Origin: Sepioteuthis lessoniana | Lineage: Eukaryota > Mollusca > Cephalopoda > Myopsida > Loliginidae | Direction of reading: 5' to 3' | NCBI GenBank assembly: GCA_963585895.1 | Contig: OY757921.1 | Location: 80,182,127-80,246,126 of the forward strand | Length of the DNA: 64,000 nucleotides | Part shown: positions 25,958 through 39,800 of the stretch, piece by piece | How the letters are laid out: every line of letters starts with the position of its first letter | How positions within the stretch are numbered: the first letter of the stretch is position 1 | The notes under the pieces: generated by a model | What the model saw: only the letters and a program-made list of their open reading frames with translations | Told to the model about the DNA's origin: nothing | The model's database searches: none | Position numbers and translations under genes: made by a program

Positions 25958-27501
25958 AGTGTACTCTATTTAGTGATCAGTTTGAGCCACTATTATCTGT
26001 TGGTTTTATTTTATTGAAACTTAAGTTTTTTTTTTCTACACTTGTCATGTCGGTCTGGTTCAAGCTATGTCAATTGTCAGGAAGCAAAGATTATTTGGAA
26101 TACTAGTCTTATTTGACTAGATGAAAATTGTTACATTTTATAGCCTAGCTGATCAAAGAATGAAGGTGACAAGATACTTGACTTATCTTTTAGTTCAATG
26201 ATTCAATTCTTGTATTGACTCCACTTTATATCTTTTCCTCTTTAGTCTAAAAAAAAAATTTAAGATAAGTTGTCTTATTCTTTTTCCATTTTTTCTTGTT
26301 GTTGATAGTAGTTGTCTCTTAAGTTCTTAATTTTCTATCTGTAACAATTAAAAGGAGAAAGATGATTTGGGTTTGAACAGAGCATCTTTTTATATCTCTC
26401 CAATTAAGAAAGAACAGTATACAAACTGTAGCATCTTGATATGGCTAACAGTATTTTCAAACTGTTTTTATTTTTTTAACTTATTTCCTTGTTTCATGAG
26501 TTTTTATTATTACCTGGGTACTATAGAAGTATGCTATGGGTGGTTTTAAACAAATCCTAGAAGCAGCACCCCTACAAAACGGCAGCTGTATGGCCACTTA
26601 TCTTCTATGTATGCAAGACAAAACCCTGAAAATAGACAGCCCAATCTTCAAAGATAGCTTTTTATAAAAGTTGGTAAATAAATGTTGACACATTTGTCCA
26701 AGTGTGGTAAGGATAACCTGAAGCTTTTTAAAAAAAAAAAATTTAACTTTATTTTTATGGTGCAGTTTATTGGAGAACAAGTTGGCCAGTTAACAAAAAG
26801 TTGGGGTTTGCCTTACTGCGTTTTTAACTGGGAAACAACTTTTGACAGGTTAAAAAAAAATAGCTGACCTCAGTGTGTAGAAATCATTAATATATCTATA
26901 AAAAGGATTTGGTATTAAATGACCTTGAATGGTTGACATGCCATTTTAAGATATCTATGCAAAATGTTTGCATTTGGAAAATGAACCCATTGACATAAGT
27001 GAGACAAGCAAATGATGCAATCATTTCAATTATTAAATACCATTATTTTTCAGTTTAGTGTTGCAGAATAAAATTTGTGTTCATATAAATTCTGTTCTTT
27101 AATTCAAGAAGGTTGCATTTTTCATCAATCACCCTGTACTTTTCCTTATGTAGGTAATATCAATAATTTTTTTTTTTTTTTTTTCATATTTAGCTTGTTC
27201 CATGAGACTTTCATTAATTTAAGGATAAGGAAAGCAATAGGCACTAGCTTATACACACATGGAGAATTGAATACTTCAGCTTCAAACAAGCACTTGAGAA
27301 GCTGGGTTTGACCTCAGTTCCTGACTTTTCAGCTTGAACGTTTGTAACATCTGTAGTAGGTTTATCCTTAGCCAGAATTGATCGTTATCAGAGCTCATGG
27401 CAGTAAACAATCAATGGCTCATTTTACATAGGTCATTCCATAGCAACTTGTCTTTCCTATAATAAATTATGTAGGTCTCCAGCAGATTTGAGAAGCCATA
27501 T
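25958..27501. other. Unassigned AT-rich intergenic stretch
   Basis: No exon with plausible splice sites, RNA or named repeat was recognised. One tail-like remnant (ggatttggtattaaatgacc) lies near 26905. Confidence 0.4.
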
Positions 27502-28063
27502 TTGCCCAATTGGCTATGGCTGTAGAATACCCTAACTGCACCTCTGTAGAGGGGTAAGACCCCCCCCCCGACGAGTGTCCTGGATATAACACTAAACAGT
27601 CTGATGGTGAGGTCCCAGTAATGCTGGGGCCTTGGGGAATATGGAGCACTCCTTCATTAGCATTGCTCCTAGGTCCACTCTGGCCCAGCGCGGTAGCACC
27701 TGATAGGGCCCTATCTATGGGTTAAATAGAACTAACGGCATACTTATGCTAAACTGAATTGTTTGATTAAACTGAATAGCTTGAAATAGAAATGTTTTTG
27801 ACAATTAAACCGTACTTGCATTTAAACTGCGTGCTTATGCTAAACGGAATTATTTGAAATTGAACTGTTTTTGTCATTGAAACTGCACTTACACTAAACT
27901 GAGTTGTTATATATAACTGCTTGAATAGTTTGAAATAGAAATGTTTTTAACAATTAAAATGTGTACTCATGCTAAACTGAATTGTTTTAAATGGAACTGA
28001 TTATTTACATAAAAATGGATTTGGCGTTAAATAACCTACAAAGGTTAATATGCCATAAAACCA
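27502..28063 (+). mobile_element. Family D repeat, near full length
   Basis: Starts tgcccaattggctatggctg, has a C run at about 27560, the internal aactgaattgtttga motifs and the tail ending ttaatatgccataaaacc. Confidence 0.82.
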
Positions 28064-28189
28064 AAGTTCAGTAGTAATGTTAACAAAAACAGTTATCTTG
28101 CTTGTCATATTTGCAACAGAGCTTGCAAGGATGAACTTGACCTGAGGAGTCACATGTACTCCAATGGCTACTTTTAGTGGATGTGAGGA

Positions 28190-28790
28190 GATGGGCTCCG
28201 TAAAGAGGGGGGAGCACTATATATGATAACTGTCACTTGGTTATATAATTAAGGAATGATTTTTTTTTAATATTAATCATTTTTCGTTAATTATATTTTA
28301 TTCAGTTTGGTAGGGCTTTGAACTATTCGATTCTCTTAGTCCAAGTGCATAGTGATTGGGTGCAGTTTTATGCTCACATGCAAAGGATATGACAATCACC
28401 ATTTGTCATAATAAACCACCAGACAGGAAAGGGGGCTGGAGTGTGGATGACATCATGCCCAAAAGAGATGGTTCTGGGAATTTTAGGATTTTGAAAAGAT
28501 GTCAGTTGGGTACTCGACCATTGAAGGTGCAGTTGCGTTTTTGACCGTTGAGGTATGCAGTTGAGTTTTTCGGATCTTGACCGGCAGAGATGAATTGAGA
28601 TCTTAAACAGTACTAGATGCGCATTGGGGTGGGATCAGCATAGTATGGTGAGCATAGGCTTTTGATATGTCTCTCGCTCTCTCCATGTTGCTGTGGACCA
28701 AAGCCAGAAATTAATAAACCCGTTTGTATCTGAAACAAAAGAGTCCACCTGTATTGTATATGTATCTGTATTACTAACATCACCAAAAAT
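28190..28790 (+). mobile_element. Possible LTR
   Basis: Compositionally distinct DNA with taatataattaagg-like AT boxes, a central GC-richer part and aataaa at about 28713, followed by a T/G-rich end. Terminal repeats and target duplication could not be established. Confidence 0.3.
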
Positions 28791-29326
28791 TATACAACTT
28801 AACCACCAAAATTATAATTCAAACATCCTGATGAATAAATAATTCAACTTGTGAAAAATATACAAGATAATAAGGTGTCTTTGGATTAAGTAGATATGCT
28901 TGTATGACATACCACTTGTGGATCTGTATAGTTACAGCCTAGTGACAAGCATAGCAAGATAACTGGTGACCATGCCAACTGCAGGTCTTATTTCAGGGTA
29001 CCTTTTAGACTTTCCCCATCAAAGGATAATTAAAAATTGGCAGAGTTTTGATGCTGGAGCTTCCTTTTCCAGTTTTAATTTTAGAGTAAACTTCTAAATA
29101 GTTTGCCTTTACCATGACTTAGTCATTAGACTGGAACCTATTCTACCCCACACTCCCCCATGGGGGGTTGAGCACTCTGACGAAGGAATTTTCGGCTGCT
29201 GCTCGCATAATACAAAGCTCTTCGAACGTATTGAGCACTCTGATATCTGGTAAGGTATAAAATGTAAACAAACGAATGCTGCTGTTGCTACATAATACCT
29301 TATAATTCCTTAGCCAATATGGTATG
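28791..29326. other. Unassigned stretch
   Basis: No repeat family or exon was recognised. A repeated gagcactctga (29172 and 29241) and a short C/G block near 29155 are the only local structure. Confidence 0.35.
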
Positions 29327-29475
29327 CTTGTTGGCCGAGTGGTGTGAGTTGGCCGAGTGGTGTGATACTAAGTCTAACGTAAAGTTGGGCGGGTTTTGAT
29401 CTCAGCTTCAAGCGTCTTACGTGTCTAGCCACACTGAAGAGTTGTGATACAACGAGACAGTCTGTCTGTGGATGA
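29327..29475 (+). mobile_element. tRNA-Ser/Leu-type SINE
   Basis: The A box ttggccgagtggtgtga is typical of class II tRNAs (Leu or Ser) and a B-box-like gggttttgatctc follows. The first 18 bases of the head are exactly duplicated (29330-29347 and 29348-29365). The element runs into a (CA)/(TA) microsatellite at its 3' end. Confidence 0.65.
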
Positions 29476-29484
29476 CACACACAC

Positions 29485-29486
<2 letters not shown>

Positions 29487-29528
<42 letters not shown>
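29487..29528. repeat. (TA)n microsatellite
   Basis: About 42 bases of TA directly 3' of the SINE, bordered by CA repeats. Confidence 0.93.
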
Positions 29529-29530
<2 letters not shown>

Positions 29531-29533
<3 letters not shown>

Positions 29534-30641
29534 TCATTGAAATCACTCATAACTTTTTACTGTTGTGTACTTAGTTGATTCTGACTTATGAATAACTCTT
29601 CTATAAATTAATATTTTAATAGATAGTAGAAAATTAATCCCAGGTTCCACTTACAGGATGTATGAATATAAAAGAAATACTACAGATAGAATGTTTGTTT
29701 TCTGTGAGTTTTAATACTATCAGCAGGTACATCTGTGGAAATCCCTCAAAGACCGAAATGAAATGCTAGTTTTCTTGAAATTTCAATTTGGTAATATAAA
29801 ACCTAACTAAAAATAGGATTTGATTTCATTGTTTACATGTTTTTAAGTCTAAGTATCAAAAAATATTTTTTAAATCTTTATATAAGTAAAAATACAATGA
29901 AAATATTTTGGTCCAATTAGAGGGATTAATTTGTCATTCAAATCCAAGTTTACATTTGTGAAATTTGACAAAAATAAACAATACATTTTTTTAATACAGC
30001 ATTTTTTGAAGTTGAAAATAAATTAGTCATTAGTGTATTCTATAGGATGTTCAAATAAAACCAGTTCAACATCTATCAACAGAAATTCAATTGAAACATA
30101 TTTAACAGTACATATAACCTCCAATATTTTGGGCTGTGTGGTTTTTACAATGTATGGTAAACCTGATATTTTGAGCTTGGCTGATTTATATTAGATAAAA
30201 AGCTTCATGTAGCAATTATTGCCAGTCATTCAAGTGATGGAATAGTGGGATAGTTTTTTAAATCTTTGTGCTTGGAATGAAATTTGAATATGTCTGGTAT
30301 TTTTTCATATATCTATCTGAATTTTGTCTTGCTCCTCAGGCTAGGTCTTGAAACTGTAGATTCATTTTGTTAAATACTGCATATGGTATAAGTCCAGAAT
30401 ATCCCAGAGGAAATGTCAGTGGTAATATACAAGGTTATATAGAAATGTACATTCACATTTACTTAAAGCGTAAGTGTCATTTCTCCTCCCACTCTCCTTT
30501 TAAATTGAACAGTTACATTGGCTGAAAAATTTGCCTTAAATGGTTGGGGAAGGAAATATTCAAAAAATACATTAGGTAGGTGAATCGAAGATGTTTTTAA
30601 ATGTAAATTTCAGTTTAAGAAATAATGATTGAAATTTTTTT
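29531..30641. other. Unassigned AT-rich stretch
   Basis: No exon, RNA or known repeat was recognised. Confidence 0.4.
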
Positions 30642-31667
30642 TAAAGGTTTTTTGGACTATTGTCTTCATCTTTATTGTTATTTCCACCATTAACCATTAG
30701 TAGCGATACTGATGCATTTCAAGAAGAAATGATTAGTTTGAGACACAACCGCCATCACAATAATTACCCAGAGTGCATAACATTGGCTCCAAGAAACCTG
30801 AATAGGAGGATAGAGGAAAATATCTGGAAACTCATCATGGTATGTCTACCTTATGTCAAAGGACTAGCCGAAAGAATCCAAAAGATATATAGTCCATATG
30901 ATATCAGGACAGTATTCACAAGTGGTTCAACTCTCCGGAGATATCTCTTCTGGGTCAAGCCACCAACGGAATTCAACATGATCAAGAACTATGTTTACTT
31001 CATCCCTTGCAGTTGTGGTAAAATATACAATGGCAAGACAGGTTAGCTCATTAAAAGTAAGGCTAGAAGAACATCGGAAGGCAGTAGTACGAGGTGAGAT
31101 TGAAAAGTCGGGTAGGGCAGACTATATATGGAAGGAAAAGGGAAACCATCTGACCTCATGGGATGAAGTTGAAGTAATTGATAGAGCTGAACATGGGAGG
31201 ATTAGACGCCCTAAGGAATCAGCATATATGTTGAGTAGACCAAGTATAGAGATGAATACAATATGGGAACCGATAACTAAAAAGGTTAGAAAAAAAAAAT
31301 CTGAATATGAGCACAGGTAAAAAATCATACATAATTGTAGTAATCCTAGTCATGTAAGAACATTAAGTTTATAAGTCCAAAAATCCACTCTAAACTGTCC
31401 AGCAGGACACATAGTTTAACTGTTATAGGTGTTGGTTCCCTAAGCTTCTGAGAAGACAATCATCTGGAGGTTGCAGGTTCAATCCTGACTGCAGGTGAGT
31501 AAACAATACAGGAATACTTAACACTTGTACCAGGTTATGGCTAACAGAATCAGAACAGGCGACCCCTGTGGATTCAATAAAGGATGTAGTTCGAAGTTCT
31601 ATGTAGGCTGAAATATTGTGGAAATGATGATGAAGACAATAGTCTGAAAACCCTTAATGATAAAAAT
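30642..31667 (+). mobile_element. Penelope-like element copy 2, internally deleted
   Basis: Same family as the element at 8101. The left terminal repeat is cut to about 45 bases (gactattgtcttcatcttta) and joins straight to the coding part at accattagtagcgatactg. The right terminal repeat is nearly complete (31395-31667), with its tRNA-like module and the closing cttaatgataaaa. Confidence 0.8.
30690..31320 (+). pseudogene. Penelope-like RT C-terminus and GIY-YIG endonuclease (copy 2)
   Basis: The frame runs to the GIY-YIG motif (IPCSCGKIYNGKTG), then a single-base shift at about 31046 moves it to another frame with LKVRLEEHRKAVVRGEIEKS and AEHGRIRRPKES. Otherwise it is more intact than copy 1, keeping Trp and Arg where copy 1 has stops. 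Confidence 0.85.
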
Positions 31668-32891
31668 TCAACAAATGATTGAAAAGTATTTGTATCTGAA
31701 TGTGTTAAGATTTCTACATAATTTTTCTTGTCCATAACTGAAATTATTTTCTCAGTGGGATATTGTTTAGGACTGTTAGATGAGCTCTAAAATGACAATT
31801 TAAATGCTGAAATAGATCAAGAACCATCTCTAGATGACAGATGATCCACAGCTTAGTAAATTTTTCTAATATGAAAGTTGATTATCCCCTCCTTCAGGAG
31901 TATTTGAGGAAAAAGATTATGACTTCAAACATGCAGCAGTAATAAGTAATACTTGGTATCTAGGGTTATCATGCATAATGATACTACCCTATTCTATTAA
32001 AAACAACTTTAATCCTTTTGTAGACAGAATGAAATCTGACTGAAAATGGGTTAAAATAAAAACATGAGTCAGAGCTGATCTTTACCATCTCAAATCAAAA
32101 ACCTTAGAAGTTCCTCTTTTTAATCTTTGAAATTTAATAGCAGAAGTTATCCTTTTCTCATTCTATGTGTTAACAAATCTGTTTCTGATTTTTAAATCAT
32201 CTTGAAAGATGCTTGGAATAATTAAATTCAATAGCCTGTTCATATAATTTATAAGAAGCAATGCATGAAAATTTGACTGAAAAATGTGGGTTGTACAACA
32301 AACTCATGGAGATAGACTTATTAGATTTTTACAGAATTCCACAAAATAGCTTTATATTTTTAACCTAATATAGCCTATTTTAGTTTAAAAAAAAAAAAAA
32401 AAAAAAAGAAAAATTTTCATGTTGTTCATTGGTAAATTTTTATTCAGTTAATAGTGAAATTAAAAAAAAAAAATTGGTGGGGGTATCAGATTTAAAAAAA
32501 ATCTGGTAATTTTCTTTCATGAAAATGATTTTTGTCACTGATTCCAAAATTTTTTTATTCTAACAAAAAACGGACATTATAGTTGAGGTTTGTGTGGTTT
32601 ATCTACCCTGAGTTGTAAACATTTATTAATCTGATTGAAGTTTGAAGGGACGTAACTCCCTTAATGTTTGGATACAAAATCGAATTTTTTTTAACGCATA
32701 CTGATTCACACCTTTTTATTAATCTATGAAATTTAAGATTTTTAATTAAAAGAAATTTTGATCAACAGATAGAAGCAAAAGAAAAAATATAACTTCATTT
32801 TCACCATATGAAGTAGCCAAAAAGTCAATATTTAAGACTGGGCAAATTGCTAAGTACCAAACAATTTTGGAGAAAATATTAAAATCCTTAA
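31668..32891. other. Unassigned stretch between the two genes
   Basis: Downstream of the flavin-reductase gene. It has an A run at 32386-32407 and a gggacgtaactc motif at about 32648; nothing else was recognised. Confidence 0.4.
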
Positions 32892-32897
32892 TTTATT
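32892..32897 (-). terminator. Candidate polyadenylation signal of the flavin-reductase gene
   Basis: AATAAA on the minus strand, about 150 bases after the stop codon at 33048-33050. It is the nearest canonical signal I see. Confidence 0.55.
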
Positions 32898-33047
32898 GGT
32901 ACCCCTCTTTTTTTTAACAGGATTTTCTTGAAACTTCAAATTATACTAGATATAGTAAATTTCGTTGATTTTGGTTTAAAGACCGGTTTGATTTTACATA
33001 AAAATTACTCATATTAATTGAAAAAAAATCCTAAAAATAGACTTTTA

Positions 33048-33084
33048 TCAACTGCTGAAGGGCTTCCGGTCTGGTGGGATATAC
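33048..33084 (-). CDS. Flavin-reductase gene, last coding exon
   Basis: Acceptor tttgcttttccag. It encodes YIPPDRKPFSS and TGA; the 3' UTR continues to about 32875. Confidence 0.85.
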
Positions 33085-36000
33085 CTGGAAAAGCAAAAAA
33101 ACAAAAGAAGTTCATTAAAATTATTGTCAGATTAATCTAATGAGCAAAATGGATAAAAATAATGTAGATCTAGTACCATAAATCAGACGCAAAAAAAAAA
33201 GTTAATAATTTTTTTTAATAAATAAAAAACAAAAAACCCAATAAAGTAACCAGGGCTATGCTATAAATTAAATTTTAAAAATTCAACCTTGAAACCATTT
33301 TTTCTAATTACTTAAAAAATACTTACTTTTCCTTTGCTTCTGGTGATGATATTAATTTTAATGTGTAATATTGTAATAAATGATCATTCAGGTTTATTAA
33401 AGTGTCATTCTTTTGGAGAAATTCTTCAAAAGTTTGTTTAGAGTTTTTTTCAGCCTTCAAAGCCATGGACACTTTTTTCAAGTAGAACATTGCTATTGTT
33501 TCATGCCAGTCCTGCAAAATAGATAAAGAAGAAGAAAAATAAACTTAAGATTCAGTTTTGAATGTTTCTATTATTTATCTTCAAGTACCTTCATAACAAT
33601 ATACAGAATACTTTCCCAACCTGCAAAAATGTATATACACTTTGTCTCCCTGGCGTGTTTTGGTACCCTACATTTTTTTCAAATGCCCATAATTCCTTGC
33701 TGGCAACTTCTCCCCTCCCCAGTACCTTCATGAGTAAGTGAGGGCATTGAGCACATAGAATGGTATTGTCCTAGCTCAACTGCAGTGAAATCCAGATGTC
33801 ATTCTTCCCTTCTTTTAGTGTGCCTTACATAAAATATACAAATTTATAGTAATTATCATTTTATTATATATATTTATATAAATATAAATTATCATTTATA
33901 GCTTTATTTCAAGTATTGATTTATATCATATTGTAACCAAGATTGAATTTTATATTATTTTTTCATATTGATTATCATACTTTAAAAAAAAATCATAATA
34001 GAGTATCCTGTGGGTATTTTCTAAATAAATGGGATCTGAATCTATATATATATATATATTTTTTTTTTTATAATTAATTTTATTGTATTATACTCAATGA
34101 ATAACAACCAACTACAAGGCAATCATCAGTGACTGTAGGGATACACTGAAGCAGCAGTATGAGTATATTTTACATAATAGTAACATTAGATGCATTTTGG
34201 TTTTGGGGGTGAGTAAACACTCCACCAGACCAACCATGTTTGAATGACAGTAGACTAATGCAGGGTTAACAGCAACTCAGGTTGTCTAAGAGTTAAAAGA
34301 AAAAATATAAAAAACATCAATATATCTGAGAAAAATCTCTTTGATTTCAGTCAGTACATTAGGTGATGTCTGTCTGTCAACAATGTAAAAAGTGCCTTAG
34401 CGCAGGACATTAACTCTTTGAATCTGTAAAATCAACATTGCCATATATCCCAGATCCACTCTGACTTCAAGATGGTAGTTCCATTTAAGGTCAAATAGAT
34501 CTGTTAGAAAATTATCCATATTTGATTGGATTTTGTGCAAAAAAAACCCTCTTAAGAAACAACTACACAAAATATAAATATGAATGTACAATGAACAGGA
34601 TTTCCTTATTTATGGGCATAAAATAATCCTATACAGGTTTATATACTGTTAAAATCAATCAATAAGAAGCAAATACACATGGATATCTAAATGAGTCTAG
34701 AGCATGATACAATTTAAATAGTTAAATACTGCTGTCTTCAAGTACAGTGTTTTCAAATGATTAATATCATAGAATAAAGTATACACCATAAGTTCTACTC
34801 TCCAGATTATATCATTTATGAAACACCATAAATATATATGACAGCTGAGATATATAAAGGCCTGTGAAGACACTTGGATATCAGAAAATAATTCTTAACT
34901 CTTAAGAAACAACTACACAAAAAATTTAAACATCAAGTCATCATAAAGTCAATATTTCAGGCTAAGAATTTGTTTTTTTAATGGATATTATACACTGTAA
35001 ACCCAACATTTTGCTTCAGGGAAATTCTATAATATATTCTTCCTTTTTCTGTAATACTATGACAAATAAAGGGTTATTACCTCAAAGATGCTACACTAAT
35101 AACAACTATCATGCATAATGATACTATTACATTCTACTAAAAACAATGTTTTTCTAAGTATATGGAAAAATTTGGATTTTACAAATATATCAAAAGTACC
35201 TTGGAGCTATCTAAGTGTATGCTTCTATCAAATATACAATCATGGAAAAGAAAGAAATCTGTTCATAGAAACATATCAAAGATCTTAGTAAAGATATGTA
35301 TTGATGGATTTGTCTACCCTGTAGAATACATGACGGGAAAAGTATATATAAATATTAATGAATAAAGTATAAATAAATATTAATGGGTGTTATTGCCTTC
35401 TCCTCCAAATCAATTTCTCTTCACTTTGTGCATAAATAGGAGTGCTGTGTAACAGATATCTAATCAACTTTGACTAAAGCTCCCACCCAACAAGATCCAA
35501 TATAATACAGAAATGGAGAAGTGAACTTGCAAAGGGTCTCAAAGCCATAAAATGATGACTGGTATAGACCGAGTATTTAATTGATACTATAATGGTCATG
35601 GCAACAAGTCAAGAGTGTAGTGTTATATTTATGATGTATAACTTTAAACAAAGATATTTACAACTGGGAGCGAAGAGTGTTTGCCAGAGACCAGGGTTCA
35701 ACCCCAGGTCGGGTCATGCCAAAAACTTTAAAAATGGTACTTGATGCCACCTTGCTAAGCACTCAGCACTATAAGGTAAGGATCAAGGGTAAAGTGGAGC
35801 AATCCAGAGAATGGAGTAGTGCCCTCACTAACACCTTGGTGTAGTAGCTATTGAAAAGGGAGCCTTCGGGTCACCCTTGACTAAGGTTGCCAACTTTACT
35901 TTGACACCTATGCCCAGATTAGATGTTACCAACTGGAACTAGACTTATTTTCTATAATAAAAGTTATTATAAATAAAATACAATGAAAAAATACTAACTT

Positions 36001-36765
36001 TACTTTACTTTGCCCAGTCGGCTTGGGTTGTAGAATTCACTGACTGCACCTCTGCAGAGGGGTATAACCCCCCCCCCCCCAATGAGTGTCCTGGGTATGA
36101 CACTAAACAATCTGATGGTGAGGTTCCAGTGATGCTGGGGCTTTAGGGAATGTGGAGCACCCCTTCATTGCCATTGCTCCTAGGTCCACTCTGGCCTGGC
36201 ATAGTAGCACCTGATAGGGCCCTATCTATGGGTTAAATAGAACTAACGGCATACTTATGTTAAACTGAATTGTTTGACTAAACTGAATAGTTTGAAATAG
36301 AAATGTTTTTGACAATTAAACCATACGTACATTGAATTTGTGTGCTTATGCTAAACTGAATTATTTGAAATGGAACTGTTTTTTGACATTGAAACTGCAC
36401 TTACACTAAACTGATTTGTTTAATATAGAACTATTTTGACATTTAACTGTGTGTAAACAAAATCTGTACTTATACTAAACTGAATTAACTAAATTAGAAC
36501 TGCTTGATTAAACTGGATAACTTGAAATAGAAATCTTTTTTACAATTAAACTGCACTCACATTTAAACTGTATATTTATGCTAAACTGAATTGTTTGAGA
36601 TAAAATTATTTTGAGAAAAATGGATTTGGGATTAAATAACCTACAAAGCTTGATATGCCATTAAACCCAAACAACTTTACTTTACTTATATGTATATATA
36701 CAAGGGTTATTCAATAAATAATAGAATTATACAGACATTTAGGCACATAAGTTTGAACTGAGAGA

Positions 36766-36824
<59 letters not shown>

Positions 36825-39800
36825 CTGGTCCAGTTAAACCGGAGTTGGGAGTAATTCCATCAGGACAAGAAAGCTATTCAAAAGTGAACATTTAAATTTT
36901 CCTGGTAAAGAGCTCAATGTAACAGACTTTATATATATAAAATGGTATGTATGTACAGACACAACAAAAATCATTAAAAGCCAGACACAACTCAAAAATC
37001 TTCAAAGAATATTCACCTCTTCTACATTCGGAGAAAACACAACACAAGGGGTTACCAAATGCAATGAGAAACAATATAAAATATGTAATATAATTATAGA
37101 AGGGAAATCCTATACCTTTAAAAACCTGGAAACAAAATTCAAAATAAATAAAGACTTAAACTGCAACTCAAAAAACATAGTCTACATAACTGAATGTAGC
37201 AAGTGCAAAGTGTATCAAAACACCTATATGAATGTAGTCAAGGTGAATTAAAATAATGCCCATATACCAAACTAACGAATACACACTACTTCAAATAAAG
37301 GAAAAGAAATTTATAGATAAATTTAAATTAAAGTTGAATCAAACATGAATCATACACTCACACACACAAATAGACACAAACATATATAGGTATGCATATA
37401 TATATATACACACATAAAAATTATTAGTAAAAAAAAATTAGCAGTATATTTCAAACCACACTACCACACAACGAAAAAAAATCTCAAGACACACATTCAC
37501 AGACAGAGAAAAAAATGACTGTAAGTGAAATCTGAAACCGCTCCAACACACACATACACAATGAAAAAATATATCAAATATCAAAGACAAATGGAAGGTA
37601 AAGCAGGTTAAGGTAAACACACTCTAAGAAAAAGAGAGGAGCGACCTCCATATAAACCCATAACCAACTGAAAATTATTCAAACTGCAAATACAAGTGAG
37701 TTCAAGTCTCATTGAGTACTCCATTAACAAGGCTTTGTGACAAAAGCAACAAGCTGGAAACATACATGTATGTAAGAACAAAATAAATGAATAAATCTTT
37801 AAAAAAAAATACAAATCTTTTCGTGGACCTACTCATTTTAAAATACGTATTTTAAAATCGTATTTCTTTCTCTCTTTGGACCTGCAATAGGATTTTTTTA
37901 TATATATATATATACATATATACACATACACATACATACACACACACACACATACACACACACACACACACATATATACACACACGAGGGTTATTCAATA
38001 AATAAGGTGAATTTTACCTAAGGAGTTAACAATAGGAAGCACTGCTTACAGTTACATCTTTTTCAAGGAAATCAATAGTGATGAGTCCTTTTATATCACA
38101 GAAGATTGTCAGCATGACCTTCTTTACTGACTGTTATGCCTGGAGAAAGTCAGTGTGTTACCACTCTATAAACTGTCTTTTTGACTCAGGCTCCAAGTGG
38201 AAAACTCATTTTTAGCCCATCTATGAAAAAAAATTTGACTAAAACATGCTTCTCCATGCACATTACAAATTCTTCTGTAAATTTCACAAAGTTTGAACTT
38301 TTCAACCAACAAAAATTTTATGACAGACCTCTGTTAAAGTCTGAAGCACTCTGATTTACTGCCATTTTGAATAACCTCAAAACAAGTATTTTTCTGAGAT
38401 TAAAATAATTTTTGCTATAGACTAATTCTAAACAATGTAAATTTTACATTTAAAGGAAAAAATTCTGATAAAAAAATCATTTTGCTGTTTGCAAAAAAAT
38501 TCCCCTTATTGAATGACTGTTGTATATTCAATTATATACTGCAGATACTACAATCTAATCCTAGACCGGAGTGCCTACTACATCAATTGCAAAGGTAGTG
38601 CTGGTAGATCATATGGCATTCAGAAAAAAATTATTTTAGATGTTAGCCTATGATCTATCCTTTTGGTAGATGCCACTTGGTTGATATACAGGGTTGTCAG
38701 TCTGCTATTACTTAAAACATATATCGTATAAATAAAGTATACTCAGTACATATATAAATAAATATATTTGTCATTTTTTAATACAAGTAGATAATTTTGA
38801 CCCAGTCATTTTAAAAGTAGCTCAACAAGCTGAAAAAATGTGGCTATCCCTGCCCTATGTTGATCAAATGTTTTATATTAAAATCAAAACATTTAAAAAG
38901 CAGAAAATCTTACCTTCTCTTTATATTGGAATTGCTTTTGAAACATTTCTCTGTAAAAGAAAACAAAGATTGAAATAGAAATTAACTTTAATTTCAGTTT
39001 TCATTAAGAAGATTCAAGAAATTCCAATAAATTTTTCTGATACTTACTTCATACATTGAAGAGAACCTTCTAAACTGTGCATTTTAATGCATTGCCAGGC
39101 AATTTGAAGACTTGAGATAACTGGGCCCTGAGTAAACACACACCTTGGAACTGTAGGAATTTTTTCTCCTATATTATGGTATGATCTAGAATAAATTAAA
39201 AAAATTTATACATAAAATTTAAAATAAAATACAATATCTATATTACACGAAATTGCAATTATGTCACTGAGTAAGCTTTTAAAATAAATTAATCCTATTT
39301 ACCTACTTTTTAACTATGTATTCCCAGATATGTCAATCTGATAAATTTGTCACAAATTATCATTTGATCAAGAAAAACATTTGGAGAATTTTCTTCTAGT
39401 TTTTCAACCTTTAATTTGAAAGTGTTTTTTTTAATTATCTATATAATATCTAATACAATATATATTGATGGTAGTTCCCCCCCAAAAATAAAACATTTTT
39501 GGTGACTAATTTTTGTTGTTTAACATACAGAAGACCTTCCTCTATTCAAACAATTTTTCAGTTTTAAAAAATATTGATTTCCTGTTTGTTTTAGATTATT
39601 TACAACATAGAAACAATGTTGAAATGATCTGACTTTTCAATGTGAGTTACCTTTCCCTCATTTGTATTTTTATTATTCCTTGAGGAGGAGAAGGAGGAAA
39701 GTCAATAATCATAAAAGTGGGTGATAACTATTAAGACCCAAATTGACAAATGAATCAAACTCTGTACTTTTGTCTAGTTCAATGTTTTTTTTTTCTGATA

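Noticed and set aside
39300..39420. Minus-strand frame LDQMIICDKFIRLTYLG before exon 39185
   Set aside because: It looked like an extra exon but ends in a stop before any good donor and does not fit the phase. The exon at 42221 fills the gap exactly.
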